Positions 40,910-49,368 of a stretch of DNA of 64,000 bases are shown here, piece by piece; the stretch's first letter is position 1, and each line of letters starts with the position of its first letter. A program made the translations under genes and the position numbers. This stretch comes from Streptomyces sp. NRRL S-340 (lineage in GTDB: Bacteria > Actinomycetota > Actinomycetes > Streptomycetales > Streptomycetaceae), in contig NZ_JOIY01000008.1 of assembly GCF_000720185.1 (NCBI RefSeq), positions 186,001 to 250,000 of the forward strand. Direction: 5' to 3'. The notes beneath the pieces are model-generated. The model was not told the DNA's origin. It worked only from the letters and a program-made list of their open reading frames with translations, and did no database searches.

Positions 40910-41360
40910 TGAAACTTCTGTACAAGTACATCAACCAGGGCCGCGCCGACACCGACCGCAGCCATATCTCCCCGCGTCAGCTCGCCCGGATGCTGCTGAC
41001 CAGGCCCGGCAACCTCAGGCCGAGCAACACGAGCTCCTTGCCAAGCCCACCGCCGCCTGCGCCGAGATGACCCAACTGACCTCGGGCAGGAACTTCTCCC
41101 TGCCCCTTGCACCTCACGCCGACAACGTTGAGGAGGCGTTCACGAACTGGGTCTCCCAGGTCCGCGGCGCCGACCTGCCCCACTTGTGTGCCTCCGCCCG
41201 AGGTCTGGAGCAAGACCGTGAGGCCGTGAACGCCGCACTCACATTGCCGTACAGCAACGGCCTCACCGAGGGCGTCAACACCCAGACCAAGTGGATCGCG
41301 CGTCAGATGCACGAAGGAGCAGGCTTCCTCCTGTTCCGCCCCCGCAGCCTCTTCGGATAA
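40910..41360 (+). mobile_element. Second, decayed ISL3 transposase fragment
   Basis: YKYINQGRADTDRSHISPRQ and LARMLLTRPGNL, then in another frame LAKPTAACAEMTQLTSGRN, EAFTNWVSQVRGADLPHLCA and EGVNTQTKWIARQMHEGAGF to a stop at 41360. These are the last ~130 residues of an ISL3 transposase, more diverged than the element at 38236. Confidence 0.75.
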
Positions 41361-41852
41361 CAGCACTCTCCGGCACCACCGAAAGTGGGCCAGGCCCGCT
41401 CGTTTGACAGACCACGGGGAGCGGGTGCAGGGCCTTCCCAGTCTTTGACGGGCGTTTCCGAAGCAGACGGCCTCACGTCTCTTACCGCGGCCGGTGCGCA
41501 TGCCACCCCGTTCGGCCCCCTTGGTCGTCCTCCCTCGGGGGGAGCCTTGCTGTGCGCCAGTTGCCGGTAGCCCAGAGAGGAAGCGCGGAAGGATCAGGAT
41601 GAGCGAGTCGGACGACGGACGAGCAGAGGGTGTGACGATCGGGGTCGTGTTCGCCCGCTCGGGGCGGCTGGCGAACCTGGGGGGGGGTAACCCCCTGGAC
41701 TCCGCCACGACTCTGCTGCGGCCCGCACTGGTCTCGAACCCGGCCGTCCGGCCCGGTATCCGGCTGGCGAGCAGGGTCAGCCGCTCGTGTGCCGAAGACG
41801 GCCAGCGCTCGCAGGCGGGCTGGCCAAGAGTCCCGCCGCGGCGTGGGTGAGG
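41361..41852. other. Segment with a possible N-terminus of a ligand-binding protein
   Basis: After GGAAGGATCAGG, ATG 41599 opens a frame SESDDGRAEGVTIGVVFARS then GRLANLG, which resembles the start of branched-chain/urea-type ABC ligand-binding proteins. Sense is lost at a run of nine G (41679-41687). No other gene is supported. Confidence 0.35.
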
Positions 41853-42080
41853 ATGGTGCGGGGCAGTGCCTGGACATGCTGCCACGGTGTCACGCCGGTC
41901 GCCGCGTTGGCCGGCGGTCTCGCGGTGGGTGTGGTCAAGCACGGCGGCATGGCCGGCACGGTTGTCGTCGCCCTGGTGACGCTGGTTCTCGCCCTTGGTG
42001 TCGTCGTCATCTCCCGCCGCACCCCGGCAACGTCAACGACCACCATGAGGTCACCGTCCGCTTCCCCCCGGCTGGCGTAG
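41853..42080 (+). CDS. Small membrane protein
   Basis: 75 residues from ATG 41853 (an upstream in-frame GTG at 41787 is less likely). Two hydrophobic helices (GVTPVAALAGGLAVGVV and AGTVVVALVTLVLALGVVVI) are separated by KHGGM, with a Ser/Thr-rich tail. It precedes another small membrane frame with a 22-nt gap. The function is unknown. Confidence 0.45.
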   Translation: MVRGSAWTCCHGVTPVAALAGGLAVGVVKHGGMAGTVVVALVTLVLALGVVVISRRTPATSTTTMRSPSASPRLA

Positions 42081-42102
42081 GCCCGACCCCCGGGAGCTCG
42101 CC

Positions 42103-42308
42103 ATGCACCCCGACTGGTCCGCTCTCGCCCGGGCGCCGCGGTCAGTCTCGGCGTCACCGTCGCCGTGGTCGTCGTCTTCACCCTCGGCGTCTGCGGCCTT
42201 ACGGGCCCCGGCGCCATCCCGGCCGGCGCCTGGGCGGGGTTGTGCTTCCTGGCCTGCGCGGTGGTGGTGGGCTACGGCATTCGTCTGATCGTGCCGCAGC
42301 TGCACTGA
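42103..42308 (+). pseudogene. Small two-helix membrane protein with a frame break
   Basis: ATG 42103 follows GGGAGC and reads MHPDWSALARAP. One frame over, the sequence GAAVSLGVTVAVVVVFTLGV, WAGLCFLACAVVVGYGIRL and IVPQLH runs to TGA 42306-42308, plainly a membrane protein but without its own start codon. A one-base shift near 42130 joins the two. Confidence 0.45.
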
Positions 42309-42349
42309 CCGCACGGATACGTCGACGATCAAGACTCACTGCTGACGTG

Positions 42350-44713
42350 TCAGTGCTTGCCGTGTACTTCGAACGCGGAGAGGGCCGCCCCGCTCCAGGC
42401 CGTGTTGTGCGTGATCACCAGACGTACGAACCGTGCTGTGCGGTCGATCCGGAGAACGACCTCGTTGGAGAGGTCGGGGGTGAAGTGGCAGGACGCGGGG
42501 GGAAGGACGGGCGTGAGGCCGGCTTGTGTGCGGCCGGCCTCGACCGCCACGGTCTCGGTACGCGGGTGCCAGGTCTCGGGTGTCCGCAGCACGATGTGCG
42601 TCAGGGGCACCAGCTCCTCCAGGTCCACTTGTAGCCACTGCGGGAACCCCAGACCGTCGCTCTGCCACCAGGTCGTGGGGGTGCCGTCGACGGCGGCTTC
42701 GGGCGGGAAGCCACCCATGGCCGTGCTTGCCCGCACAGGCCGCCCCAGTGCCCTGTCTCCGGCAGGGTCGAACCCGACGCCGGACAGATCGACGTGGACC
42801 GGGCCAGGGGAAGCGTCCGTGTGCACGGTCAGCACGCCGATGCGGCGGCCGGTGACGGTCGGGGAGAACACCGCACCGAAGGAGGCGGTCGCTCCGGGCG
42901 GGATGACCCGCGGCTGTGCCGGCTGGGGGGTGAAGTCACCGGTGGCCTCGATCTCATGCACCCGGACCGGCCGGGGCCCGGGGTTCTCGATCTGGATGCT
43001 CCTGGGCCCGGCGGTGGCCTGGGGCAGCGTGGCAGGGAAGTTCAGGCGCGTAGCCGAGACGCGCAGGGAACCGTCGGGGGGAAGGTCACGGCGCTCGTCG
43101 GCCCAGCCTTCGTTGCCCGGGCCGAGCCGGAGTTCGAACTCTTCCGCCGGACGGTGCACCCCGGTGATGCCCAGACGCGAGGCACTGACCCCAGCGCAGT
43201 GCGCAGAGCCGCTCGACTGCAGTTGGAGCGCGCAGGTGCCCGCGCCGTCGATATCCATGCCGTCGAGGCGCACGCCGTCGATCCGTGAGCCGCTCAACTG
43301 CACGGCCGCGTGGGCACTGTCCTGGAGAACGTTGGACCGGACCGTGATCTCCGCGGTCATGGGCGCATCGTCGGCGAGCAGCCACAGGGCACCGACGCCG
43401 GTCCGGTACTGCGGGTGGCGGGAGCCGGTCCGGGTCAGGCGATTGCCCTCGATCAGGATCTCTCCGGCCAGGTGCGCCGCACCGTAGCGGTTGGCCACGT
43501 GGATGCCGCCGCCTTCGGCGACCGAGTCGGTCAGGTGGTTCCGCGTGACGCGTTGGTCGTGCCCGCCGTACACCGCGATGTGATTGCCCAGCAGCGGCAA
43601 CAGGACGGTGTTGGAATCGACGGTGATGTCGTGGTTCGGCAGTTCGTCGGACCACAGGGCGATGCCGTCGTCGCCGGTGTTGTGGACACGGCAGCCGGCC
43701 ACGGTGACGTGCGAGACGCCGCGGTGCAGGTTGATGCCGTCGGCCGCGGTGTTCATGATGCGTACGGCACGGATGGTCAGGCCCTCGAAGGGACCGTCGA
43801 GCCAGATGCCGCATTTGGTGTGGGCGATCCACAGATCCTCGAGCACCGAACCACCACCCAGCGCGCCTCCGATCCCGTTGTGCTGGGCCGAGTCGTCCCG
43901 CCCTGTGACGTCACCGAAGATCGCGAGCCCGGAGACGTGCACCCGGCTGCTCGGGTGGGGCGCACGGCGGCCGTAGAGGCCGACGCCCGCGCCGCGCAGC
44001 GCGGTGTACCAGGGACCGGCGCCGCGCACGGCGACCCGGTCGAGGATGACCTGACCGGTCACCGTGTAATCGCCCGGTGGCAGCCAGACGGTGCGCCCCG
44101 CGGTGCTGCCGGCGTCGACGGCGGACTGCAGAGACGAGGTCGAGTCGTGCACGCCGGTGGGGTCGGCACCGAAGTCCAGGGCGGACAGGGCGTTCTCGGG
44201 CGGCGTCGCGGGACCGCCGGTCTCCTCGAAGCACACGACGTCGACGACGACGGGAACGTCCGTTCCTGCGGCGGGCCGCAGGCGCACGCGTGTCCCGGGC
44301 GCACAGGTGCGACCGAGAAGGAGGTGTGCGTCGTCGTAGAAGTGGTGTGCCCGGCCGGCCGCCGGGTCGTTCGTGAACGGATAGGCCCCGTAGTACCAGG
44401 AGTAGCGAGACGTCAGCGTCAGCCGATGGCGTCGCGTCCGGTCGACCTCGGCCAGGAGGACCGCGGTGCGGCCACCGCCGTCCGCGGCGTCCGGCAGCGA
44501 GTAGCGCACGGTCAGCGCGTCCGCGGGCTCCGTGAGCACGAACTCCACGTACTCGCCGTGACCGGACAGTTCCACCACCGTGCGGGCCATCGACTCCGCG
44601 ACCAGCCGGCTGCGCTTTCCGCCGGCGTGGACGAGGGTCCCGTTGGTACGGGCGTCCGCGGCGCGGTGCACGGCTGGCCCAGCCGCGGCGGGCAAGGGCT
44701 TTCGATCGGTCAT
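42350..44713 (-). CDS. Large right-handed beta-helix protein with C-terminal discoidin-like domain
   Basis: 787 residues from ATG 44713, which overlaps the upstream permease stop (ATGA). About residues 1-160 form a beta-sandwich-like domain. About 175-520 form a parallel beta-helix (DFGADPTGVHDSTSSLQSAV, TVWLPPGDYTVTGQVILDR, GINLHRGVSHVTVAGCRVHN, DDGIALWSDELPNH), then an ASPM-SPD-2/Hydin-like Ig domain and an F5/8-type C domain (FPQWLQVDLEELVPLTHIVL). The Asp-rich turns (NTGDDGIAL) are where pectinase- or epimerase-type beta-helix enzymes bind substrate. There is no signal peptide, so it should stay in the cytosol unless exported otherwise. Last gene of the heptose operon. A lyase, C5-epimerase or glycosidase acting on the pathway sugar is possible; nothing is proven. 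Confidence 0.85.
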   Translation of the reverse strand: MTDRKPLPAAAGPAVHRAADARTNGTLVHAGGKRSRLVAESMARTVVELSGHGEYVEFVLTEPADALTVRYSLPDAADGGGRTAVLLAEVDRTRRHRLTLTSRYSWYYGAYPFTNDPAAGRAHHFYDDAHLLLGRTCAPGTRVRLRPAAGTDVPVVVDVVCFEETGGPATPPENALSALDFGADPTGVHDSTSSLQSAVDAGSTAGRTVWLPPGDYTVTGQVILDRVAVRGAGPWYTALRGAGVGLYGRRAPHPSSRVHVSGLAIFGDVTGRDDSAQHNGIGGALGGGSVLEDLWIAHTKCGIWLDGPFEGLTIRAVRIMNTAADGINLHRGVSHVTVAGCRVHNTGDDGIALWSDELPNHDITVDSNTVLLPLLGNHIAVYGGHDQRVTRNHLTDSVAEGGGIHVANRYGAAHLAGEILIEGNRLTRTGSRHPQYRTGVGALWLLADDAPMTAEITVRSNVLQDSAHAAVQLSGSRIDGVRLDGMDIDGAGTCALQLQSSGSAHCAGVSASRLGITGVHRPAEEFELRLGPGNEGWADERRDLPPDGSLRVSATRLNFPATLPQATAGPRSIQIENPGPRPVRVHEIEATGDFTPQPAQPRVIPPGATASFGAVFSPTVTGRRIGVLTVHTDASPGPVHVDLSGVGFDPAGDRALGRPVRASTAMGGFPPEAAVDGTPTTWWQSDGLGFPQWLQVDLEELVPLTHIVLRTPETWHPRTETVAVEAGRTQAGLTPVLPPASCHFTPDLSNEVVLRIDRTARFVRLVITHNTAWSGAALSAFEVHGKH

Positions 44714-45531
44714 GCGTGCAAGCTCCTCTCCATCTGTCGGCCGGCCAGCAGCAAGCCCGCCGCGGACAGGACGAGCAGATAGGCACAGGGAACGGCCGTG
44801 GCCCAGAGGCCCGTCCCGAGAGAGAGACGGCGGACCAGCTCGACGGCCTGGGCCAGGGGCGTGCACTCGGCGAGCACTTCGAGCCCCGCGGGGTAGTCCT
44901 CGGTCGGCACGAACGTGCCGGAGAACACGAACATCGTGAACGTCACCAGGTTCACGCGGTCGAACTGGTGGGTGCCCCGCAGGAAGACCGCCAAGGCGAG
45001 ACCGAGGGCCGAGAAGGCCGCGCTCACCAGGAGCGAGGCCATGAACAACCAGGGGGCGCGCCCGGGTTCGACCAGGCCCAGAGCGCACAGGAAGGCGAGG
45101 AAGGACAGAGCGTGCACGGCACCCTTGGCCACCGACCACAGCGCCTCGCCGCACACGGTCTCGGTGGAGGTCACCGGTGTGCAGGCGGTGGCGTCGTGCA
45201 CCTTCGTCATCCGCAGCCGGGTGAAGAACGTGAACGTCGACTCCGACACCGCGCCGTTCATCAGCGAGGCGGCGAGCATGGCCGGAGCGACGAACGCGGC
45301 GTAGTCGACGGTCCGTCCGCCGACGGTCAGATCGCCGATCAGGGTGCCGACTCCCAGGCCGACCGCGCCCAGGTAGAGGACGGGCTCGAACAGGCCCGAC
45401 AACAGCACCCAGATCGAGGAGGCATGGCGGGCCGCCTCGACGTTGCGTAGGAACACGGCGTTGACGTGGGCGGGGCGGATCGTCCTCCCCGGCCGTCGAG
45501 TCGGGCCGGTGAGTGCGGGGGATGCGGTCAC
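44710..45531 (-). CDS. ABC-2 type exporter permease, second subunit
   Basis: 273 residues from GTG 45531 with AGGAGG 4 nt upstream. Six predicted transmembrane helices (for example VLLSGLFEPVLYLGAVGLGV, FVAPAMLAASLMNGAV, LVTFTMFVFSGTFVP). It belongs to the DrrB/NodJ group: the FEPVLYL and PLAQAVELVRRL signatures are visible. With the next gene upstream and the ATPase it makes a heterodimeric exporter, the usual self-resistance and export system of antibiotic operons. Confidence 0.9.
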   Translation of the reverse strand: MTASPALTGPTRRPGRTIRPAHVNAVFLRNVEAARHASSIWVLLSGLFEPVLYLGAVGLGVGTLIGDLTVGGRTVDYAAFVAPAMLAASLMNGAVSESTFTFFTRLRMTKVHDATACTPVTSTETVCGEALWSVAKGAVHALSFLAFLCALGLVEPGRAPWLFMASLLVSAAFSALGLALAVFLRGTHQFDRVNLVTFTMFVFSGTFVPTEDYPAGLEVLAECTPLAQAVELVRRLSLGTGLWATAVPCAYLLVLSAAGLLLAGRQMERSLHA

Positions 45532-45539
45532 GGTTCCTC

Positions 45540-46316
45540 CTAGTCCGCCAGGCGTCGGTCGAAGGCCCGGCGGGCGAGGGCGATGCCGGCGACCGTCCAG
45601 GTGGCGAGGCACAGCAGATGCACGACCGCTTCTCTGGCCGTCCCCGTGCCGAGCAGCAGCATCCGGGACAGGCCGGCGGCGTGCACCAGAGGCAGCGTCT
45701 GGGCCAGGGCGCGGGGCAGCGCCGGGAGCACGCCGAGCGGGAAGTAGATGCCGCTGAACATCGCCATGGGCACGATGCCGAGACGGAACAGCACGTCGAA
45801 CATGCCGGCGTGGCGAATGGTGGCGCTGAACGTCATCACCGGGGCGGCGATCGAGACGGCGAACAACGGCAGCAGGGGGAGGATCCCGAGAGCGGTCCAT
45901 CTGTGCCCGACGCCGAACGCCTCGATGACCAGAAGGAAGCCGACTCCGCCGAGCGTCGCACGGGCGACGACGGCTGCCAGATGACCGGTCAGGATGTCGG
46001 CCGGGCGGGCCGGGGTGAGCCGCATGGCGTGGTAGACGCGGCTCCATTCGAATCCGCCGAACACCGCCCAGGCCGACTCGGCCGCTCCGATCTGAACGAC
46101 CGACGCGGCCAGCAGTCCGGCACCGACGTAGGAGAAGTAGGGCACCCCCGGATCGCGGCCGGGGTCCACATGCCTGCCGACCGACCAGCCGATGCCGACC
46201 AGCAGACACAGCGGCAGAAGGAAGGAGTTGAACACCGAGTCGCGCCAGGTGTGCCGGTAGCTGGTGAGCAGGTGCGCGCCGACGGCCACCGCCCGGGACT
46301 CCTTCAGGGACGTCAC
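45540..46316 (-). CDS. ABC-2 type exporter permease, first subunit
   Basis: 258 residues from GTG 46316, which overlaps the ATPase stop (GTGA). Six hydrophobic segments including FNSFLLPLCLLVGIGWSVG, PYFSYVGAGLLAASVVQIGA and VPMAMFSGIYFPLGVLPALP. The conserved EWSRVYHAMRLTPARPADIL loop matches DrrB-type permeases. It is separated from the second permease by 8 nt. Two different permease chains with one ATPase is a common layout in actinobacterial drug exporters. Confidence 0.9.
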   Translation of the reverse strand: MTSLKESRAVAVGAHLLTSYRHTWRDSVFNSFLLPLCLLVGIGWSVGRHVDPGRDPGVPYFSYVGAGLLAASVVQIGAAESAWAVFGGFEWSRVYHAMRLTPARPADILTGHLAAVVARATLGGVGFLLVIEAFGVGHRWTALGILPLLPLFAVSIAAPVMTFSATIRHAGMFDVLFRLGIVPMAMFSGIYFPLGVLPALPRALAQTLPLVHAAGLSRMLLLGTGTAREAVVHLLCLATWTVAGIALARRAFDRRLAD

Positions 46317-47242
46317 GAGTCCACCAGCGTCCGGCCGGTCAGGTGCAGGAAGACGTCCTCGAGGCCGCTTCGGCGCACCAGGACGCTGCGCACGTCGATG
46401 CCCCGGCGGTGCACCGCCGCCGCCGCCGCGTCCCCGTCGTCGGCGTAGAGCAGCGCCCGGTCGGCGAGCAGCTCCAGCCGCAGACCGAGGCCGGACAGCT
46501 CGGCCTCGGGGAACTCGTCCTGGCGCACGCGCAGTTCGACGACCTCTTTGGTGCAGTGCTGGGCGATCAGCCCGCCCGGTGTGCCGGTGGCGACGACACG
46601 GCCGCCGTCCACGACGACCAGCCAGTCGCACAGCTGCTCCGCCTCGTCCATGTAGTGCGTGGTGAGGATCTGTGTCACGCCCCGCCGGCGCAGCTGGTCG
46701 AGCCTCTCCCACAGCAGATGGCGTGCCTGGGGGTCGAGCCCGGTGGTGGGCTCGTCAAGGAGCATCAGTTCCGGTTCGTTGATCATGGCGCGAGCGATGC
46801 TCAGACGCCGCTTCATCCCACCGGAGAGGGAGTCGACGCGGTCGTCGGCCCGGTCCGCGAGCCGGACGAAGTCGAGGAGTTCGCCGGCGCGAGCGGCGGC
46901 GGTGGCTCGCGGGATGCGGAAATAGCGCGCGAACACCGTGAGGTTCTGGCGGAGCGTCAGTTCGTGGTCGAGTGTGTCCTGCTGGGGACAGACCCCGATC
47001 CGCGCACGGATCGCCGGACCGTGGGTGGCTGTGTCCAGGCCGAACAGGCGCAGCGAACCCGCCGTCGGCTTGGACACACAGCTGATCATCCGCATCGTGG
47101 AGGACTTGCCGGCCCCGTTGGGCCCGAGCAGTCCGAAGACCTGGCCCGGCCGGACCTCGAATGCGACACCGTCCACCGCCGTGTGGTCGCCGTAGCGTTT
47201 CACCAGCGCTTCGGCCCTCACGAGCGGTTCTTGCTCCGGCAT
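46313..47242 (-). CDS. ABC exporter ATPase, DrrA type
   Basis: 309 residues from ATG 47242 with GGAGAGGAA upstream. Walker A GLLGPNGAGKSSTMRMI, signature LSGGMKRRLSIARAMI, Walker B LMLLDEPTTGLDPQ, and an H-loop His in LTTHYMDEAEQLCDWL. The C-terminal ~80-residue regulatory tail is typical of DrrA-like proteins. It follows the aldo/keto reductase after a 78-nt gap, the largest in the operon, which contains a short hairpin (CCGACC-GG-GTCGG-like) that could tune expression of the exporter part. Confidence 0.95.
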   Translation of the reverse strand: MPEQEPLVRAEALVKRYGDHTAVDGVAFEVRPGQVFGLLGPNGAGKSSTMRMISCVSKPTAGSLRLFGLDTATHGPAIRARIGVCPQQDTLDHELTLRQNLTVFARYFRIPRATAAARAGELLDFVRLADRADDRVDSLSGGMKRRLSIARAMINEPELMLLDEPTTGLDPQARHLLWERLDQLRRRGVTQILTTHYMDEAEQLCDWLVVVDGGRVVATGTPGGLIAQHCTKEVVELRVRQDEFPEAELSGLGLRLELLADRALLYADDGDAAAAAVHRRGIDVRSVLVRRSGLEDVFLHLTGRTLVDS

Positions 47243-47320
47243 GTCTCGGGTTCCTCTCCGCGTTCGGTCGCTGTGCGCAGTCCTGGATGCCGACCCGGTC
47301 GGTACGGGGCACCGTAAGGC

Positions 47321-48295
47321 TCAGGTGTGGTAGTGCTGCAGCAGGCTGGTGCCGGGCGGGACGATCCGGTCGATCTCCTCCTCGCATCCCGGCGGCAGGG
47401 GAGTGCCGATGCCCTCAACGTAGGTGGCGAGCTGGTCGCTGGTCCGCGCGCCGATCAGGACGGTGCTCACCAGCGGTCGCGACGCCAGCCAGCCGAGGGC
47501 GAGCTGCGGCAGTGTCAGGCCATGGGCGTCCGCCACCGCGCCGAGCCGGGACGCGGCGCCGATCCCGGAGTGCAGCCGCTGACGGTGCTCGTCTCCCCAA
47601 CGCAACAGTCGTCCCTCGGCCCGCGGGTGTGCGTACTTGCCCGTGAGCAGCCCTTCGCCGAGCGGACTCCACGCGGTCAGCCGCATGTCCCAGGAGCGCA
47701 GCGAGTCCGCTGCCACCCGTTCCACCGTGCGTTCCAGCAGGGAATAGGGCGCCTGGTCCAGCACTGCGGGAGGCAAGGACCGGGCCCGCAAGGCGCGTTG
47801 CATTCGATCGATCTGAGGGCCGCGGAAGGTGCTGGTCGCCACCTGGCAGATCTTGCCGGCGCTGATGAGGTCGCCGAGCGCGGCGGCGGTCTCCTCCTCG
47901 GCCACCGACGGATCGGGACGGTGCAGGTGGAGCAGGTCGATACAGTCGGTGCCGAGCCTGCGCAGGCAGCCGTCGACCGCGCGGTGCACGGCTCGGGCGG
48001 ACAGTCCGCGGTCCTTTTCGTCCGGCCCGAAGGGCGCGAACACCTTGGTGCCGACCAGGACTTCCTCGCGGATTCCCTTCACGAACGCTCCGACGATCCG
48101 CTCGGATTCGCCGGACCCGTAGTTGTTGGCGGTGTCGAAATAGGTGATGCCGTGGTCCAGTGCCCGCTTCATCAGGGTCCGTGCCTCGTCGGCGGGGGTC
48201 TCCCACCCGAAGAGCCAGGTCCCCAGCCCGAGGCGGCCCAGGTCCGGGGCCGGCGGGTGCGCCTGCGCCGTGTCCGGTGCGGCCCGGCCGTTCAC
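47321..48295 (-). CDS. Aldo/keto reductase
   Basis: 324 residues from GTG 48295, overlapping the stop of the upstream gene (GTGA). The family tetrad is visible: Asp and Tyr in YFDTANNYGSGE, Lys in VLVGTKVFAP and His in DLLHLHRPDPS. LGTWLFGWE at the N-terminus and VSTVLIGARTSDQL near the end complete the NADPH-dependent AKR pattern. It has the size of the TIM-barrel sugar reductases (AKR11/12 type) that reduce keto-sugars in deoxysugar pathways. It probably reduces a keto group on the nucleotide heptose or its product. Confidence 0.92.
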   Translation of the reverse strand: MNGRAAPDTAQAHPPAPDLGRLGLGTWLFGWETPADEARTLMKRALDHGITYFDTANNYGSGESERIVGAFVKGIREEVLVGTKVFAPFGPDEKDRGLSARAVHRAVDGCLRRLGTDCIDLLHLHRPDPSVAEEETAAALGDLISAGKICQVATSTFRGPQIDRMQRALRARSLPPAVLDQAPYSLLERTVERVAADSLRSWDMRLTAWSPLGEGLLTGKYAHPRAEGRLLRWGDEHRQRLHSGIGAASRLGAVADAHGLTLPQLALGWLASRPLVSTVLIGARTSDQLATYVEGIGTPLPPGCEEEIDRIVPPGTSLLQHYHT

Positions 48296-49368
48296 GGGCC
48301 CACCGCCGGGACCACGGGGCCGATGTCGACGGGGGTGCCGCGGCCGCGTCCGGACCGCTCGGCGGCGACACCCGCGAGGGAGATGTTGAGGGACAGTTCG
48401 AGGCCGACGTCCGGTTGTCCGTACGCCACCTCGCGGGCGAAGCGGCGCAGCATGAGCCGCTCCGGTTCGAATCCCATGCCCCACAGGTCGTCGTAGACGG
48501 TGGCGGGGTCCACCGGCTCGCTGCGCCATCCGGCCCGGGCGTGCTCGCCGCCGGCACCGTCGAAGACACGCAGCGGCCCTTCCCAGGTGCCCTCCGGATC
48601 GCTCTCCACGGCCCAGTCCTCGGCCACGATCGTCCAGCGCGTCAGCGGACGCGGCGCCAAGCCGCTGTTGGCGGTGAAGAACACCGCACCGCGGTCGGTC
48701 TCGACCAGGGCGCTGGGCATCAGCGCACCCTGCGCCCTGCTCGCCCGGCCCAGTGGGTCGAGGGCGATCACGCGCCTGGCGCGCTGGCCGGTCGCGTACA
48801 GCAACGGTCCGAGGCCGTGCGTGATGTACCGCGCCATGGCGTAGTCGTCGCGCCAGCCGCCCGGGGCGAGCCCGGTGTCCCACTCCAGGTAGTGCCCCTC
48901 ACCGCCGAGGACGAGGGGCGAACCCCCCTCCGGCCCGGGCTTCAGGCCGATGAGTCGCTTCATCGACTGCACGGCCGGCAGATAGCAGAACGACTCAGCC
49001 ATCGCCGCGGGCCGCCCGGAACGGGCAGCGGCCTCGGCGACCGCCTCCGCCTGGTCCCGGCTCTCGACCATCGGGCACTCCACCAGCACCGCGAAACCGT
49101 GATCCAGTACGGCCACCGCGTCCCGTGCGTGGCGCTGCGGCGGCGTCGCGACCACGGCGAAGTCCGCCGTCACGGTGCTGAGCGCCTCTGCCATTTCGGT
49201 GTGCACGGGAACCTGCGGGAACTCCGTGCGGAAGGCGGCGGCCGCGACGGGCGACGGCTCCACCACACCCACCAGGGACACATCGGGGTGGCCGGCCACG
49301 GCACGCGCCAGCATGGTGCCGCGTGGGCCCGCGCCGATGACGAGGCAGGTCTGTTTCCTGGTACTCAT
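48292..49368 (-). CDS. Gfo/Idh/MocA oxidoreductase with altered EKP motif
   Basis: 358 residues from ATG 49368 (ATGA overlap with the glycosyltransferase stop). The Rossmann start CLVIGAGPRGTMLARAVAG is canonical, then FAVVATPPQRHARDAV. At the position of the catalytic E-K-P the sequence is LVECPMVESRDQAEA, so the usual Lys is Cys. The C-terminal beta-sheet domain is present (GEGHYLEWDTGLAPGGWRDD, YITHGLGPLLYATGQ). The His of ITHGL stands where the family has its catalytic His. Loss of the Lys suggests altered chemistry or a structural role; ordinary dehydrogenase activity is not assured. Confidence 0.88.
   Translation of the reverse strand: MSTRKQTCLVIGAGPRGTMLARAVAGHPDVSLVGVVEPSPVAAAAFRTEFPQVPVHTEMAEALSTVTADFAVVATPPQRHARDAVAVLDHGFAVLVECPMVESRDQAEAVAEAAARSGRPAAMAESFCYLPAVQSMKRLIGLKPGPEGGSPLVLGGEGHYLEWDTGLAPGGWRDDYAMARYITHGLGPLLYATGQRARRVIALDPLGRASRAQGALMPSALVETDRGAVFFTANSGLAPRPLTRWTIVAEDWAVESDPEGTWEGPLRVFDGAGGEHARAGWRSEPVDPATVYDDLWGMGFEPERLMLRRFAREVAYGQPDVGLELSLNISLAGVAAERSGRGRGTPVDIGPVVPAVGP

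Noticed and set aside
48460..48475. GGTTCGAATCCC, which looks like a tRNA T-loop
   Set aside because: It lies inside the oxidoreductase coding sequence and no cloverleaf can be built around it.
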